Assembly (NCBI RefSeq): GCF_032878955.1
Contig: NZ_CP043839.1
Span: 2,666,001-2,730,000 of the forward strand
Direction: 5' to 3'
DNA: 64,000 bases
Source of the DNA: Butyricimonas paravirosa
GTDB lineage: Bacteria > Bacteroidota > Bacteroidia > Bacteroidales > Marinifilaceae
Positions 1-9,149 of this stretch are shown here, piece by piece. A model generated the notes under the pieces. It had not been told where the DNA came from. It saw only the letters and a list, made by a program, of their open reading frames with translations, and did not search any database. A program made the position numbers and the translations under genes. Position 1 is the stretch's first letter; each line of letters starts with the position of its first letter.

Positions 1-255
1 TTCAGTGACAGCTATTCACAAGTAGCCACTCTATTCCCTCACGGGGGCGGATACTCCTCGTTCCTGCACGGGAAGGTGGTAGATATGCTTTATTTCCCGC
101 TTTACGAAGGTTTTCTTCCTCAATGGATTCCCATCTGGGGAGGTGATTTCTTCGTATTCTTCCGCCCGGTATTTAACCTGGCTGACTCTTATATTACAAT
201 AGGTGTATTTATCCTGTTGCTTTTCCACCGAAAGTTTTTCGCCTCGAAAAAATAA
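1..255 (+). CDS. lspA: Lipoprotein signal peptidase II, C-terminal part (cut by window start)
   Basis: The first 255 bases read in frame 1 as the last 84 residues of signal peptidase II, the inner-membrane aspartyl peptidase that removes the signal peptide from lipidated prolipoproteins. Both catalytic aspartate motifs are visible: GKVVDM (Asp at fragment residue 28) and FNLADS (Asp at residue 62). The last membrane helix (ITIGVFILLLF) and a basic tail follow. The 5' half lies outside the window. A good terminator follows at 294-317. An antisense reading frame across the same bases is a shadow. The gene fits a genome rich in lipoproteins, many of which are encoded in this window. Confidence 0.88.
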   Translation, partial: FSDSYSQVATLFPHGGGYSSFLHGKVVDMLYFPLYEGFLPQWIPIWGGDFFVFFRPVFNLADSYITIGVFILLLFHRKFFASKK

Positions 256-293
256 GCAGTCAATCCTTAAAAAAATGTTATAGTAGACGATAA

Positions 294-317
294 AAAGAGG
301 CTTTCAGGCCTCTTTTA
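294..317 (+). terminator. Rho-independent terminator after lspA
   Basis: Perfect 9-bp stem AAAAGAGGC/GCCTCTTTT with a 6-base loop, followed by a T-rich stretch. It lies 39 bases after the lspA stop codon. Confidence 0.8.
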
Positions 318-410
318 TTTTAAAAATAAGTTAATGTTAAACCATGGAATAACAGCGTCAGGCTTTCTTTCCTACCTTGCAACTTTATTTACCAATTTAT
401 TGTTGAATTT

Positions 411-2447
411 ATGAAAAGCCTTATTTCAATTGTTGCATTTTTGATGCTTAGTCTCACGGCATTCTGTCAAGGAGGCGTGAATTTCGAGCATATCACGTTT
501 GATGAAGCATTGGCTAAAGCCAAAGCAGAGAACAAACTCGTTTTCATGGATTGCTATACCTCATGGTGCGGTCCTTGCAAGTACATGTCAGAAACCATCT
601 TCCCGCAGGAAAAAGCCGGAGAATTTTTCAATCCTAAATTTGTTTGCGTGAAATTTGATATGGAAAAAGGAGAAGGCCCTGAACTGGGTAAAAAATTTGG
701 AGTCAGAGCCTACCCGACGTTCTTGATTCTTCGTCCCGATGGATCGGTACAACACAAAGTGGTTGGCGGCGGGGATCTGGAAGGATTCATTGCAAGAGTT
801 GAAAAAGGACTGAACGAAAAGACCTCTCTCGATTATTTGAACAAATTATACGAGAAAGGGAAAATGAACAAGAAACAACTCATGGCTTACCAGATCGCAT
901 TGAACGATGCTTATGAACAAGCAAAAAGCGAAAAAGTAGGCGAAGAGTTGAATAAAATACTGAAAGACAAGGATAAAATGAAAAAAGAATTCTGGCCTAT
1001 TCTCGAAGAAAGTCCTTACGGTTCTGATAATTTCAAACTTGTCGTAAATAACCTTGCCGTGTTCAATAAAAACATCGGCAAAGAGAAAGTAGATGCTTAC
1101 CTTTATGGTAATTATAGTCAAGCTATTGATAATACTACTCGCCGTAACGCAAAAGAACCCGCTAAGACACTTGAGCAAATTCGCCAAGAATTAACCAATA
1201 TCGATTTGGAGAATAAAGATCAATTGATGAGCAAGATCGAGTTGGCTCAAGCCACGATTGACCAGAACGTGGATAAAATTATTTCTCTCGCTGAACAAGC
1301 AGCAGAAACCAAGAGCGAAGAACTATGGTCTATCGTAAACGCCTTAAACTCGATCAGTTCCAAGGTGAACAAAGCCGAAGCCGGGCGTATCGTAACATTA
1401 GGAGATAAATTCATTGCCAATAGCCCGGAAAACGGGAAAGCCTACATGACCAACTTCTTTGAAAAATTCAAGGTTGCAGCACATGTTGGTGTATATTTCT
1501 ACGAGTTAAGTTATGAAGATGCCTTGAAAATGGCAAAACAACAAGGACGTAAACTTTTCATTGACTGCTACACGACTTGGTGCGGCCCTTGCAAGTATAT
1601 GTCAGAAACCGTATTCAAACAAGAAAACGTGGGAGATTTCCTAAATCAGAACTTCATCTGCTTAAAATATGATATGGAAAAAGGAGAAGGTCCTGAACTA
1701 GCAAAAAAATTCGGTGTTCGTGCCTACCCAACTTTCGTGATCGTAAATCCGGACGGTACCATTCGTCATAAACTTGTCGGTGGTGGTGAAGGAGAGAAAT
1801 TCATCGAGAGAGTGAAGGAATCTTTCGATGACAACAAAGCTTTAGGAGCTTTAGATGCAAAATACAATAGCGGTAATAGAGATAAAGCATTTTTATCTCA
1901 ATACGCTCAAGTGATGGTAGCTAATTACGATCCGAACGCAAAAGCCATCGTAGACGAATTATTGAAAATTTCTACCGATGAAGAAAAATTATCAGAAGAT
2001 TACTGGTTCATTTTTGGTAATAGTGAATTAAGCCCAAAAGATTCAGAAGCGGCAAAATTCTTGACTGACAACCGGAGCAAATTCAACGAAACCATTGGCA
2101 AGGAGAAAGTAGATAGCCGTTTGAGTGAAGGTCTTTTCCGTGAAATATTAATGGTTATCGCCGGACGTGGTCAAAAAACCGATGTAAAACGTTTAGACGC
2201 TATCGGACGGGAAGTAAAAGCACTGAAATTATCAAACGAGAAAACCTTACTGTCTTCTTTAGCCATCGCAAAGGCTGTGAAGACAGAAAATATTGACAAG
2301 ATCTTGACAGCTTGCGAGAAAGAACTCCCGAAACTGGGAAAAGATTCTCAAATGATAGCTTACTATTTATCCGGTTCATTGGCAAAAGCAAATGACACGC
2401 AAAAAGCCCGTTGGCAAAAAATAGTTCAAGCGAACACGGGGAAATAA
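411..2447 (+). CDS. Secreted protein with two thioredoxin domains
   Basis: 678 residues with a signal peptide (residues 1-20, cleavage near FCQG), so probably periplasmic. It contains two copies of one unit. Each unit begins with a thioredoxin-like domain with a WCGPCK redox motif (cysteines at 53/56 and 391/394) and is followed by a mostly helical region of about 200 residues. The units are offset by 338 codons and share long identical peptides such as YDMEKGEGPEL/FDMEKGEGPEL and KKFGVRAYPTF, so this is a tandem duplication inside the gene. Likely roles are disulfide reduction or isomerisation of exported proteins; the partner is unknown. A strong terminator follows. The start is the ATG directly before the signal peptide. 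A weak TAnnTTTG-like element (taccttgc, 373-380) lies upstream. Confidence 0.8.
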   Translation: MKSLISIVAFLMLSLTAFCQGGVNFEHITFDEALAKAKAENKLVFMDCYTSWCGPCKYMSETIFPQEKAGEFFNPKFVCVKFDMEKGEGPELGKKFGVRAYPTFLILRPDGSVQHKVVGGGDLEGFIARVEKGLNEKTSLDYLNKLYEKGKMNKKQLMAYQIALNDAYEQAKSEKVGEELNKILKDKDKMKKEFWPILEESPYGSDNFKLVVNNLAVFNKNIGKEKVDAYLYGNYSQAIDNTTRRNAKEPAKTLEQIRQELTNIDLENKDQLMSKIELAQATIDQNVDKIISLAEQAAETKSEELWSIVNALNSISSKVNKAEAGRIVTLGDKFIANSPENGKAYMTNFFEKFKVAAHVGVYFYELSYEDALKMAKQQGRKLFIDCYTTWCGPCKYMSETVFKQENVGDFLNQNFICLKYDMEKGEGPELAKKFGVRAYPTFVIVNPDGTIRHKLVGGGEGEKFIERVKESFDDNKALGALDAKYNSGNRDKAFLSQYAQVMVANYDPNAKAIVDELLKISTDEEKLSEDYWFIFGNSELSPKDSEAAKFLTDNRSKFNETIGKEKVDSRLSEGLFREILMVIAGRGQKTDVKRLDAIGREVKALKLSNEKTLLSSLAIAKAVKTENIDKILTACEKELPKLGKDSQMIAYYLSGSLAKANDTQKARWQKIVQANTGK

Positions 2448-2474
2448 ACTCCGGAATACTTATAATAATATGCT

Positions 2475-2507
2475 CGAAGAGGATGTTTCTAAGGAACATC
2501 CTCTTCG
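2475..2507 (+). terminator. Terminator after the double-thioredoxin gene
   Basis: 13-bp perfect stem (2475-2487 pairs with 2495-2507) with a 7-base loop, 27 bases after the stop codon and followed by a short T run. Confidence 0.8.
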
Positions 2508-2570
2508 CTATTTTGGAGAGAGTTTTTTACTAAAAAATGGGTAGAGTTTTTCATTTTCAATTGTTTTACG

Positions 2571-2578
2571 TAAGTTTG
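2571..2578 (+). promoter_or_regulatory. Promoter -7 element upstream of topA
   Basis: TAAGTTTG is a perfect match to the Bacteroidota -7 consensus TAnnTTTG. It lies 82 bases before the topA start, giving a fairly long leader. The -33 region is T-rich without a clean TTTG. Confidence 0.5.
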
Positions 2579-2619
2579 CACCCTAATTTTAGGACGAACA
2601 GCTTAAAAAAAGCGATAAA

Positions 2620-2640
2620 TCCGTTTCGGAAGGAAACGGA
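2620..2640 (+). other. Hairpin in the topA leader
   Basis: TCCGTTTC and GAAACGGA form an 8-bp perfect stem around a 5-base loop, ending 20 bases before the topA ATG. There is no T run after it, so it is more likely an RNA-stability or translation element than a terminator. Any function is inference. Confidence 0.4.
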
Positions 2641-2660
2641 AATGTAAAAGAAAATCGTAT

Positions 2661-5045
2661 ATGATTGAAAATTTAGTAATTGTCGAGTCTCCGGCTAAAG
2701 CCAAGACTATTGAACGTTTTTTAGGAGAGAATTATGTTGTAAAATCTAGTTTCGGACATATCCGGGATCTTGAAAAAAAAGATTTGGGGATTGATATAGA
2801 ACATAATTTCCAACCAAAATATGAAATATCACCCGACAAGAAAGCGATTGTAAAAGAACTGAAACAACTTGCCAAGGAAGCCAAAACGGTTTGGTTAGCC
2901 TCCGATGAGGACCGCGAGGGAGAAGCTATTGCCTGGCATTTATTCGAAGTTCTGGGGTTGAAGAAAGAGAACACGAAACGGATTGTTTTTCACGAAATCA
3001 CGAAAGATGCTATTTTACACGCGATCAATAATCCCCGGGACATTGATAAAAACCTCGTGGATGCCCAACAGGCCCGCCGGGTTCTTGACCGACTGGTCGG
3101 ATTCGAAGTGTCACCGGTCCTATGGAAAAAAGTGAAACCTTCCTTGTCAGCCGGACGGGTTCAATCCGTTGCCGTAAAACTCATCGTTGAACGGGAACGG
3201 GAGATTAACCATTTCGTTGAACAAAAATACTATAAGGTTACCGGAACATTCGAAACCAAAGACGCAAATGGTAATTCGATCCCTTTAAAGGCAGAATTAT
3301 CCGAACGTTTCTCCACGCAGGAAGAGACGGTTAACTTTCTGGAACATTGCAAGAAGGCGGCATTTTCAGTAAGTGATGTCGAGACGAAACCGAGTAGCCG
3401 TAAACCGGCACCACCGTTCACGACATCCACGCTACAACAGGAGGCATCCCGCAAATTGGGATTCTCTGTTTCACAGACAATGGCCGTGGCCCAGAAACTA
3501 TACGAACAGGGACACATCACCTACATGAGAACAGACTCCGTGAACCTATCCCAACTGGCTATCGGTGCGGCAAAAGCCGTTATCTGCAACACGCTGGGAG
3601 AAAAATATTCCAAACCCAGGAATTTCGCCACGAAGACGAAAGGGGCGCAAGAGGCTCACGAGGCCATTCGCCCGACCTATATGGACAAGGAATCAATCAG
3701 CGGAGACAAGAATGAACAACAACTTTACTCGTTAATCCGGAAACGGACTCTCGCCTCTCAAATGGCAGAGGCCGAACTGGAAAAAACGACCATAACGATC
3801 GCCATTACCGGGGAGAAACACACGTTCGAGGCCGTGGGTGAAGTGATCGTTTTCGATGGTTTCCTCAAAGTGTACATGGAATCTTTCGATGACGAGAAAG
3901 AAGACGATGAAGCAGCCTTATTACCTGCAATACATAAAGGAGACCAATTACAACGTTCCCTGATCCAAGCCTTAGAACAATACACGACGCATCCTCCCCG
4001 CTACACGGAGGCCAGTCTAGTGAAGAAAATGGAAGCTTTGGGAATCGGACGTCCGTCAACATACGCACCCACGATTACCACAATCCAGAACCGGGGATAT
4101 ATCTTACGGGAAAGCCGGGATGGTACAGAACGTCAACTAGACCAGATAGACCTTAAAGGACAAGATATAAAAGTCAAGAAGATCAGCCGGATATTCGGTG
4201 CGGAAAAGAAGAAATTGTTTCCCTCGGATATCGGAATGGTCGTGACGGATTTCCTTTCCAATTATTTCACGAATATCATGGATTATAATTTCACGGCAAA
4301 TGCCGAGGATGCCCTTGACCACATTGCCGAAGGAGAGGTTGAATGGCAATCCATGATCGGAACATTTTATCAACCTTTCCATGCTAACGTGGAGAAAACG
4401 TTGAAAGAATCCGAACGAAACACGGGAGCCCGGGAACTTGGTAAAGATCCACAAACAGGAGAAACCGTTTCCGTACGAATCGGACGTTTTGGACCGATGG
4501 CTCAGATTGGTGAAGGAGAATCCGTACGTTATGCCGGGCTGCTCAAAGGGCAACTGATGGAAACCATTACCTTGGAAGAAGCTTTAGACTTGTTCAAGTT
4601 TCCCCGTCAACTGGGTGAATTCGAAGAGAAACCTGTCAGTGTCGGCATCGGTCGTTTTGGACCTTACATCAAGCATAATCAACTTTTCGTTTCCTTGAAA
4701 AAAGGCGTTGACGATCCGGGAACAATAACTCTTGAAACCGCTATCGAACGAATCAACGAGAAACGAGAAATCGAAAAAAATAGGAAGATCCAAGAGTTTG
4801 AAAACGGGGTACAAATTCTTAACGGACGTTTCGGACCTTACATCACGTTCAACAAAGTGAACTATAAGATTCCCAAAGGAAAAGAAGCAGACAAATTAAC
4901 CTTTGAGGAAACCATGGAGATCATTGCAAAGGAAGGGGACAGTAAGAAAAAAACGACAAAAAAGACAACAAAAAAAGCGGCCCCGAAGGCAACAAAAAAG
5001 GAAACGAAAAAAGAGACAAAAAAGGAAACGAAAAAGAAGGAATAG
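2661..5045 (+). CDS. topA: DNA topoisomerase I (type IA)
   Basis: 794 residues. The enzyme relaxes negative supercoils by passing a strand through a transient single-strand break. The N-terminal TOPRIM domain starts at once (VIVESPAKAKTIE) and has the acidic DEDREGE motif. The active-site tyrosine is Y288 in YMRTDS. The C-terminal part holds three GRFGP-type repeats (IGRFGPMAQIG, IGRFGPYIKH, NGRFGPYITF) instead of four-cysteine zinc fingers. It ends in a lysine-rich tail of about 30 residues, probably a non-specific DNA contact. Length and domain order fit topoisomerase I of this phylum. The start is the ATG before the TOPRIM strand. The gene is single, with its own promoter. Confidence 0.96.
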   Translation: MIENLVIVESPAKAKTIERFLGENYVVKSSFGHIRDLEKKDLGIDIEHNFQPKYEISPDKKAIVKELKQLAKEAKTVWLASDEDREGEAIAWHLFEVLGLKKENTKRIVFHEITKDAILHAINNPRDIDKNLVDAQQARRVLDRLVGFEVSPVLWKKVKPSLSAGRVQSVAVKLIVEREREINHFVEQKYYKVTGTFETKDANGNSIPLKAELSERFSTQEETVNFLEHCKKAAFSVSDVETKPSSRKPAPPFTTSTLQQEASRKLGFSVSQTMAVAQKLYEQGHITYMRTDSVNLSQLAIGAAKAVICNTLGEKYSKPRNFATKTKGAQEAHEAIRPTYMDKESISGDKNEQQLYSLIRKRTLASQMAEAELEKTTITIAITGEKHTFEAVGEVIVFDGFLKVYMESFDDEKEDDEAALLPAIHKGDQLQRSLIQALEQYTTHPPRYTEASLVKKMEALGIGRPSTYAPTITTIQNRGYILRESRDGTERQLDQIDLKGQDIKVKKISRIFGAEKKKLFPSDIGMVVTDFLSNYFTNIMDYNFTANAEDALDHIAEGEVEWQSMIGTFYQPFHANVEKTLKESERNTGARELGKDPQTGETVSVRIGRFGPMAQIGEGESVRYAGLLKGQLMETITLEEALDLFKFPRQLGEFEEKPVSVGIGRFGPYIKHNQLFVSLKKGVDDPGTITLETAIERINEKREIEKNRKIQEFENGVQILNGRFGPYITFNKVNYKIPKGKEADKLTFEETMEIIAKEGDSKKKTTKKTTKKAAPKATKKETKKETKKETKKKE

Positions 5046-5073
5046 GGCAATAAACGAAAGGGATTGAAATTTA

Positions 5074-5105
5074 TTTGCATAAAACCAATCCATTTTATAT
5101 ATTCG
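5074..5105 (+). promoter_or_regulatory. Promoter of the PpiD-like gene
   Basis: TTTG (5074-5077), a 20-base spacer, then TATATTCG (5098-5105), one mismatch from TAnnTTTG. Spacing and both boxes fit the Bacteroidota housekeeping promoter. Confidence 0.55.
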
Positions 5106-5159
5106 TACCCTCGAAAAATAGAATAAATTCGTGTGTAGAAACATAAAATTTTAATATAA

Positions 5160-7283
5160 ATGGCAACGTTACAAAAAATTAGAAATCGCGGTGGAGTACT
5201 TGTTAGTATCGTGATTGGATTAGCCCTCGTGGCGTTTATTGTTGGTGATGCTCTTAGCTCTGGCGCCAGCCTTATCAATCGTTCCAGAAACAAAGTTGGA
5301 GAAGTTGGAGGTGAAACTATCGGCATTCAAGAATATCAACAAAAGATTATGAAGAATGAAGATTTCATCAAAAGCATGAACGGTTTATCTGCCTTAACGG
5401 ATGAGCAACAAAGAATGATCCGGGAAAATACCTGGAATCAGATTGTTTCCGAAATCATTCTGAACAAGGAATACGAGGAATTAGGTTTGGACGTTAGCGG
5501 TGACGAGTTATACGATTTCTTATTAGGGAGCAACATGAACCCGGCTGTCAGCCAGTTATTCGCAGATCCTAACACGGGACAGGTAGACAAAGAAAGAGCC
5601 CGTCTGATCATCAAACAATTGATCGAAGCTCCTGCCGGGACCCCGCAAAAGGAATATTGGTTGAACATGGAAGAGCAAGTAAACACGGCTCGTAAACAAG
5701 AAAAATATAATACTCTGCTAGCAAAAAGCTTGTTTGTAACAGATGCTCAAGCCAAAGAACTTGCAGAAAGTGCAGCAACGACAGCTGACATCAGCTTTAT
5801 CATGAAAAGCTACAACACGGTTAGCGACTCTGCAGTAAAAGTAACAGCTAACGAGATCAAAGATTATTATAATTCACACAAATATTTGTTTGAACGCGAA
5901 GAAGCCAGACAAATTGCTTACGTGAATTTTGACATCACGGCCTCAGCCGAAGACATTAAAGAAACGGAAGACTGGGTGAATGACTTGAAACCCGAATTTG
6001 CAGAAGCAAAGAACGTGCTTGAATTCGCTAACCTTTCATCTGAAAAAAGATTCCAACCCAAATATTATAAAAAGGGAGAATTGGATAACGAGGAACTGGA
6101 TGAATTCCTGTTCACGGAAAAGAGCGATGCCGTATTCGGACCTTATCTGAAAGATAACGCTTACAATATCGTTCGTGTTGCCGACCGCCGTGTATTACCC
6201 GACTCAGTAAGAGCCCGTCATATCTTGATCGCATCAAACAATATGGCTCAATCAGAGAAATTAGCCGATAGTTTAGCAGGCTTAATCCGTAAAGGCGGAG
6301 ATTTCGATGCTTTAGCAAGACAATATTCTGCCGATCAGAATACTTCTGTAAATGGTGGGGATTTCGGATGGTTCACCCAAGATCAGATGCTCCAACCAAT
6401 TGCTGATTCAGCGTTCTTCTCTAACAAAAACGAGGTGAAAGTGGTAAGATCAAATTACGGTTTCCATGTTTTGCAAGTAACAGACAGATCAAAACCTGTT
6501 GATAAGGTACAAATCGGAATCGTTGCAAAAGAAATTACCCCGTCTCAACAAACGATCAACAAGATTTATAACGACGCACGTACTTTTGCAAACAATATCA
6601 ATACCGTAGAAGATTTTGAGGCAGCTTTAACTGCTAATAATCAAACCAAACGTATCGCAAACTTAGGTAAAAACGATTATCAGATTGCAGGCATTGATAA
6701 CGCAAGAGATATTATCCGCGAGGCTTATATGGCTGAAAAACCGGGTTTCATCCTGACGACCAAAGAGAAATCGCCGATCTTTGAGGCTGGAGACAAATTC
6801 TCTGTTGTGGTTCTAACCGGAATTCAAGAAGAAGGTATCGCACCTCTGAACTCTGTTTCTGCAGCTATCCGCACAGAACTTATCCGTAAAAAGAAGGGCG
6901 AAATCATTGCCAAGGAATTGACCAATGCTATTTCCGGAAGTGAAAGTTTACTTTCTGTTGCCCAAAAAGCCAATGCAGAGGTAATGGATGCCACGGATGT
7001 TAGTTTCAGTTCATTCCAAGTTCCCGGAGTTGGTATCGAACCCGTGCTGACTGCCGAAGTTGTTACAATGAAAGAAAACGAAATTTCTAAACCGATCATC
7101 GGTAACCAAGGAGTTTATGTTGTGGTTGTAAACTCTAAAACTGTTGAAACAGTTACTCCCGAACAAATTGAAGCTGCCAAGAGAAGTATCGAACAAACGA
7201 ATCTATACACCAAGTTCCGTTTGATTCTCCCCGCTTTAGTGAAGAATGCCGGAGTGGTTGATACAAGATACAAATTTTACTAG
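5160..7283 (+). CDS. PpiD/SurA-like peptidyl-prolyl isomerase, membrane anchored
   Basis: 707 residues. A single membrane segment near the N-terminus (residues 12-32) anchors a large periplasmic part, as in PpiD. A SurA-N-like helical region (about 40-200) is followed by a parvulin (PPIC-type) domain at about residues 352-445, starting ARHILI and including the GGDFGWF and SNYGFHVLQV motifs. A second, more divergent region fills the C-terminus. The family helps fold outer-membrane and exported proteins. The gene has its own promoter and a very strong terminator, so it is monocistronic. The assignment to PpiD rather than SurA rests on the N-terminal anchor. Confidence 0.88.
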   Translation: MATLQKIRNRGGVLVSIVIGLALVAFIVGDALSSGASLINRSRNKVGEVGGETIGIQEYQQKIMKNEDFIKSMNGLSALTDEQQRMIRENTWNQIVSEIILNKEYEELGLDVSGDELYDFLLGSNMNPAVSQLFADPNTGQVDKERARLIIKQLIEAPAGTPQKEYWLNMEEQVNTARKQEKYNTLLAKSLFVTDAQAKELAESAATTADISFIMKSYNTVSDSAVKVTANEIKDYYNSHKYLFEREEARQIAYVNFDITASAEDIKETEDWVNDLKPEFAEAKNVLEFANLSSEKRFQPKYYKKGELDNEELDEFLFTEKSDAVFGPYLKDNAYNIVRVADRRVLPDSVRARHILIASNNMAQSEKLADSLAGLIRKGGDFDALARQYSADQNTSVNGGDFGWFTQDQMLQPIADSAFFSNKNEVKVVRSNYGFHVLQVTDRSKPVDKVQIGIVAKEITPSQQTINKIYNDARTFANNINTVEDFEAALTANNQTKRIANLGKNDYQIAGIDNARDIIREAYMAEKPGFILTTKEKSPIFEAGDKFSVVVLTGIQEEGIAPLNSVSAAIRTELIRKKKGEIIAKELTNAISGSESLLSVAQKANAEVMDATDVSFSSFQVPGVGIEPVLTAEVVTMKENEISKPIIGNQGVYVVVVNSKTVETVTPEQIEAAKRSIEQTNLYTKFRLILPALVKNAGVVDTRYKFY

Positions 7284-7302
7284 TAACCTAAACCACAAAC
7301 CG

Positions 7303-7330
7303 AAAAAGCCGCCCGTCAAGGCGGCTTTTT
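7303..7330 (+). terminator. Terminator after the PpiD-like gene
   Basis: Perfect 11-bp stem AAAAAGCCGCC/GGCGGCTTTTT with a 6-base loop; the A and T runs of the stem supply the U tract. Confidence 0.9.
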
Positions 7331-7364
7331 TATTTCCTCGAAAGAAAAACATCACCCCCGTTTC

Positions 7365-7395
7365 TTTCAATACTTTAATAGAAAAACTATCTTTG
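7365..7395 (+). promoter_or_regulatory. Promoter of the polysaccharide operon
   Basis: TTTC (7365-7368), a 19-base spacer, then TATCTTTG (7388-7395), a perfect -7 match. It lies 20 bases before the first gene of the operon. Confidence 0.6.
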
Positions 7396-7414
7396 CCAGT
7401 AAAATGATTCAGAT

Positions 7415-7993
7415 ATGAAAGATTATTTCGTACACGAGACCGCCATCGTAGACGAGGGCGCAACAATCGGAAAAGGAACTAAAATATGGCATTTCTCCCA
7501 CATTATGAGTAATTGCCGGATCGGAGAGAATTGTAACATCGGGCAAAACGTCGTCATATCCCCGGAGGTAGTTCTCGGGAACCAAGTAAAAGTACAGAAT
7601 AATGTATCCGTGTACACGGGAGTCACTTGTGACGACGATGTTTTCTTGGGTCCATCATGCGTATTCACGAACGTGACCAATCCTCGTAGTGCAGTAAACC
7701 GGAAAAGTCAATATGCCAAAACGCACGTGGGCAAAGGGGCTACCATCGGAGCCAATGCCACGATCGTGTGCGGGCATGACATTGGGGCTTACGCCTTCAT
7801 CGGAGCCGGGGCCGTTGTAACAAAAACTGTTCCTGCATACGCTTTGTTAGTTGGTAATCCGGCTAAACAAATCGGTTGGATGAGTGAATACGGGCATCGT
7901 CTTCATTTTGACGAAAAGGGAATAGCCGAATGTCCGGAAAGCAAACAACGCTATCATTTACAAAACGGGTTAGTTCAAAAAATAGAAGAATAA
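7415..7993 (+). CDS. wbpD: WbpD-like UDP-amino-sugar uronate N-acetyltransferase
   Basis: 192 residues built almost entirely of hexapeptide repeats, which fold as a left-handed beta-helix and act as a trimer. The opening with IWHFSHI and the later CGHDIGAYAFIGAGAVV segment are typical of WbpD/WlbB enzymes, which acetylate the 3-amino group of UDP-2-acetamido-3-amino-glucuronate using acetyl-CoA in the cytoplasm. The next gene is the matching WbpE-type aminotransferase and a WbpI-type epimerase ends the operon, which supports this substrate. The first two enzymes of that pathway (WbpA, WbpB) are not in the window. An acetyltransferase for another 3- or 4-amino sugar remains possible. Confidence 0.75.
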   Translation: MKDYFVHETAIVDEGATIGKGTKIWHFSHIMSNCRIGENCNIGQNVVISPEVVLGNQVKVQNNVSVYTGVTCDDDVFLGPSCVFTNVTNPRSAVNRKSQYAKTHVGKGATIGANATIVCGHDIGAYAFIGAGAVVTKTVPAYALLVGNPAKQIGWMSEYGHRLHFDEKGIAECPESKQRYHLQNGLVQKIEE

Positions 7994-8011
7994 ATCTAAT
8001 TTTATATCACA

Positions 8012-9139
8012 ATGAAAATCACGATGGTTGACCTTCACGGACAATATGAACGCATCCGGGAGGAAATAAATAACGCCATACAGGAAGTACTTGACACCAC
8101 GGCTTTCATTAACGGCCCCCAAGTGAAGACTTTCGCCCAACATCTCGCAGAATATAATCAAGTAGAACATGTTGTTCCTTGTGCCAACGGCACGGATGCC
8201 CTACAAATTGCTTTAATGGCTCTCGGGTTACAACCCGGGGACGAGGTGATTGTACCTGTTCATACTTACGTGGCCACAGCCGAGGTGATTGCCCTTTTAC
8301 GGTTGGAACCTATTTTCGTGGATTGTGTCGCAGACCGTTTCACAATTGATGTTACCAAGATTGAAGAAAAAATTACCCCTCGTACGAAAGCAATCGTTCC
8401 TGTTCACTTGTACGGCCAATGCGCAGACATGGAACCGCTTATGGATATAGCCCGCCGACACAAACTTTACGTGGTAGAAGACACGGCACAAGCTATCGGG
8501 GCTACTTACACGTTCAGTAACGGTCTCCAACAAAAAGCCGGATGCATTGGAGATATTGGTACAACCTCATTCTTCCCCTCCAAAAACTTAGGATGTTACG
8601 GGGACGGTGGAGCCTTATTTATCCGAGATCACGAATTAGCCGAACGGGCCCGCATGATTGCCAATCACGGGCAAAAGATCAAATATCACCATAGTGTCGT
8701 GGGATGTAACTCTCGTTTGGATACCATGCAAGCTGCTATTTTGGATGTAAAACTAAAATACCTTGATGAATATTCAGCCGCCCGTAATCAAGCCGCTGAA
8801 CATTATGACAAAGGATTAGCAACAGTAAAAGGAATTATCCTTCCACAACGGGCTGCTAATAGCACACACGTGTTCCATCAATACACCATCCGGGTTCAAA
8901 ATCACCTACGGGATGAGTTGAAATCTTTCTTGGCAGAACATGATGTTCCCAGCATGATTTATTATCCTATCCCCTTGCATTTGCAAGAGGCTTATGCTAA
9001 AAAGGGACAAGGGCAAGGAACATTCCCCGTTGCAGAACAATTAAGCGAAGAGGTACTATCGCTGCCGATGCACACGGAAATGAAAGCGGAAGAGCAAGAG
9101 TACATCATCGAACAAATTCGTAGATTCTTTAACCGATAG
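8012..9139 (+). CDS. wbpE: WbpE-like sugar aminotransferase (DegT/DnrJ/EryC1/StrS family)
   Basis: 375 residues, a PLP enzyme that transfers an amino group to a nucleotide-linked keto sugar. The PLP lysine is K191 in FFPSKNLGCYGDGG, and the N-terminal PCANGTDALQIAL and VVEDTAQAIGA segments are family hallmarks. Following the WbpD-like gene by 18 bases, it most likely aminates the 3-keto group of UDP-GlcNAc-3-keto-uronate, making the substrate for that acetyltransferase. The family is broad, so the exact sugar is inferred from neighbours. Confidence 0.8.
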   Translation: MKITMVDLHGQYERIREEINNAIQEVLDTTAFINGPQVKTFAQHLAEYNQVEHVVPCANGTDALQIALMALGLQPGDEVIVPVHTYVATAEVIALLRLEPIFVDCVADRFTIDVTKIEEKITPRTKAIVPVHLYGQCADMEPLMDIARRHKLYVVEDTAQAIGATYTFSNGLQQKAGCIGDIGTTSFFPSKNLGCYGDGGALFIRDHELAERARMIANHGQKIKYHHSVVGCNSRLDTMQAAILDVKLKYLDEYSAARNQAAEHYDKGLATVKGIILPQRAANSTHVFHQYTIRVQNHLRDELKSFLAEHDVPSMIYYPIPLHLQEAYAKKGQGQGTFPVAEQLSEEVLSLPMHTEMKAEEQEYIIEQIRRFFNR

Positions 9140-9149
9140 AGATTTCACC

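Noticed and set aside
31..228. 65-residue frame on the - strand
   Set aside because: It is antisense to the C-terminal part of lspA, which has both catalytic motifs, and it begins with GTG without a ribosome-binding site.
4862..5326. 154-residue frame on the - strand
   Set aside because: It is the complement of the lysine-rich topA tail and the next gene's promoter; the Phe/Val-rich content is a mirror of AAA-rich codons.
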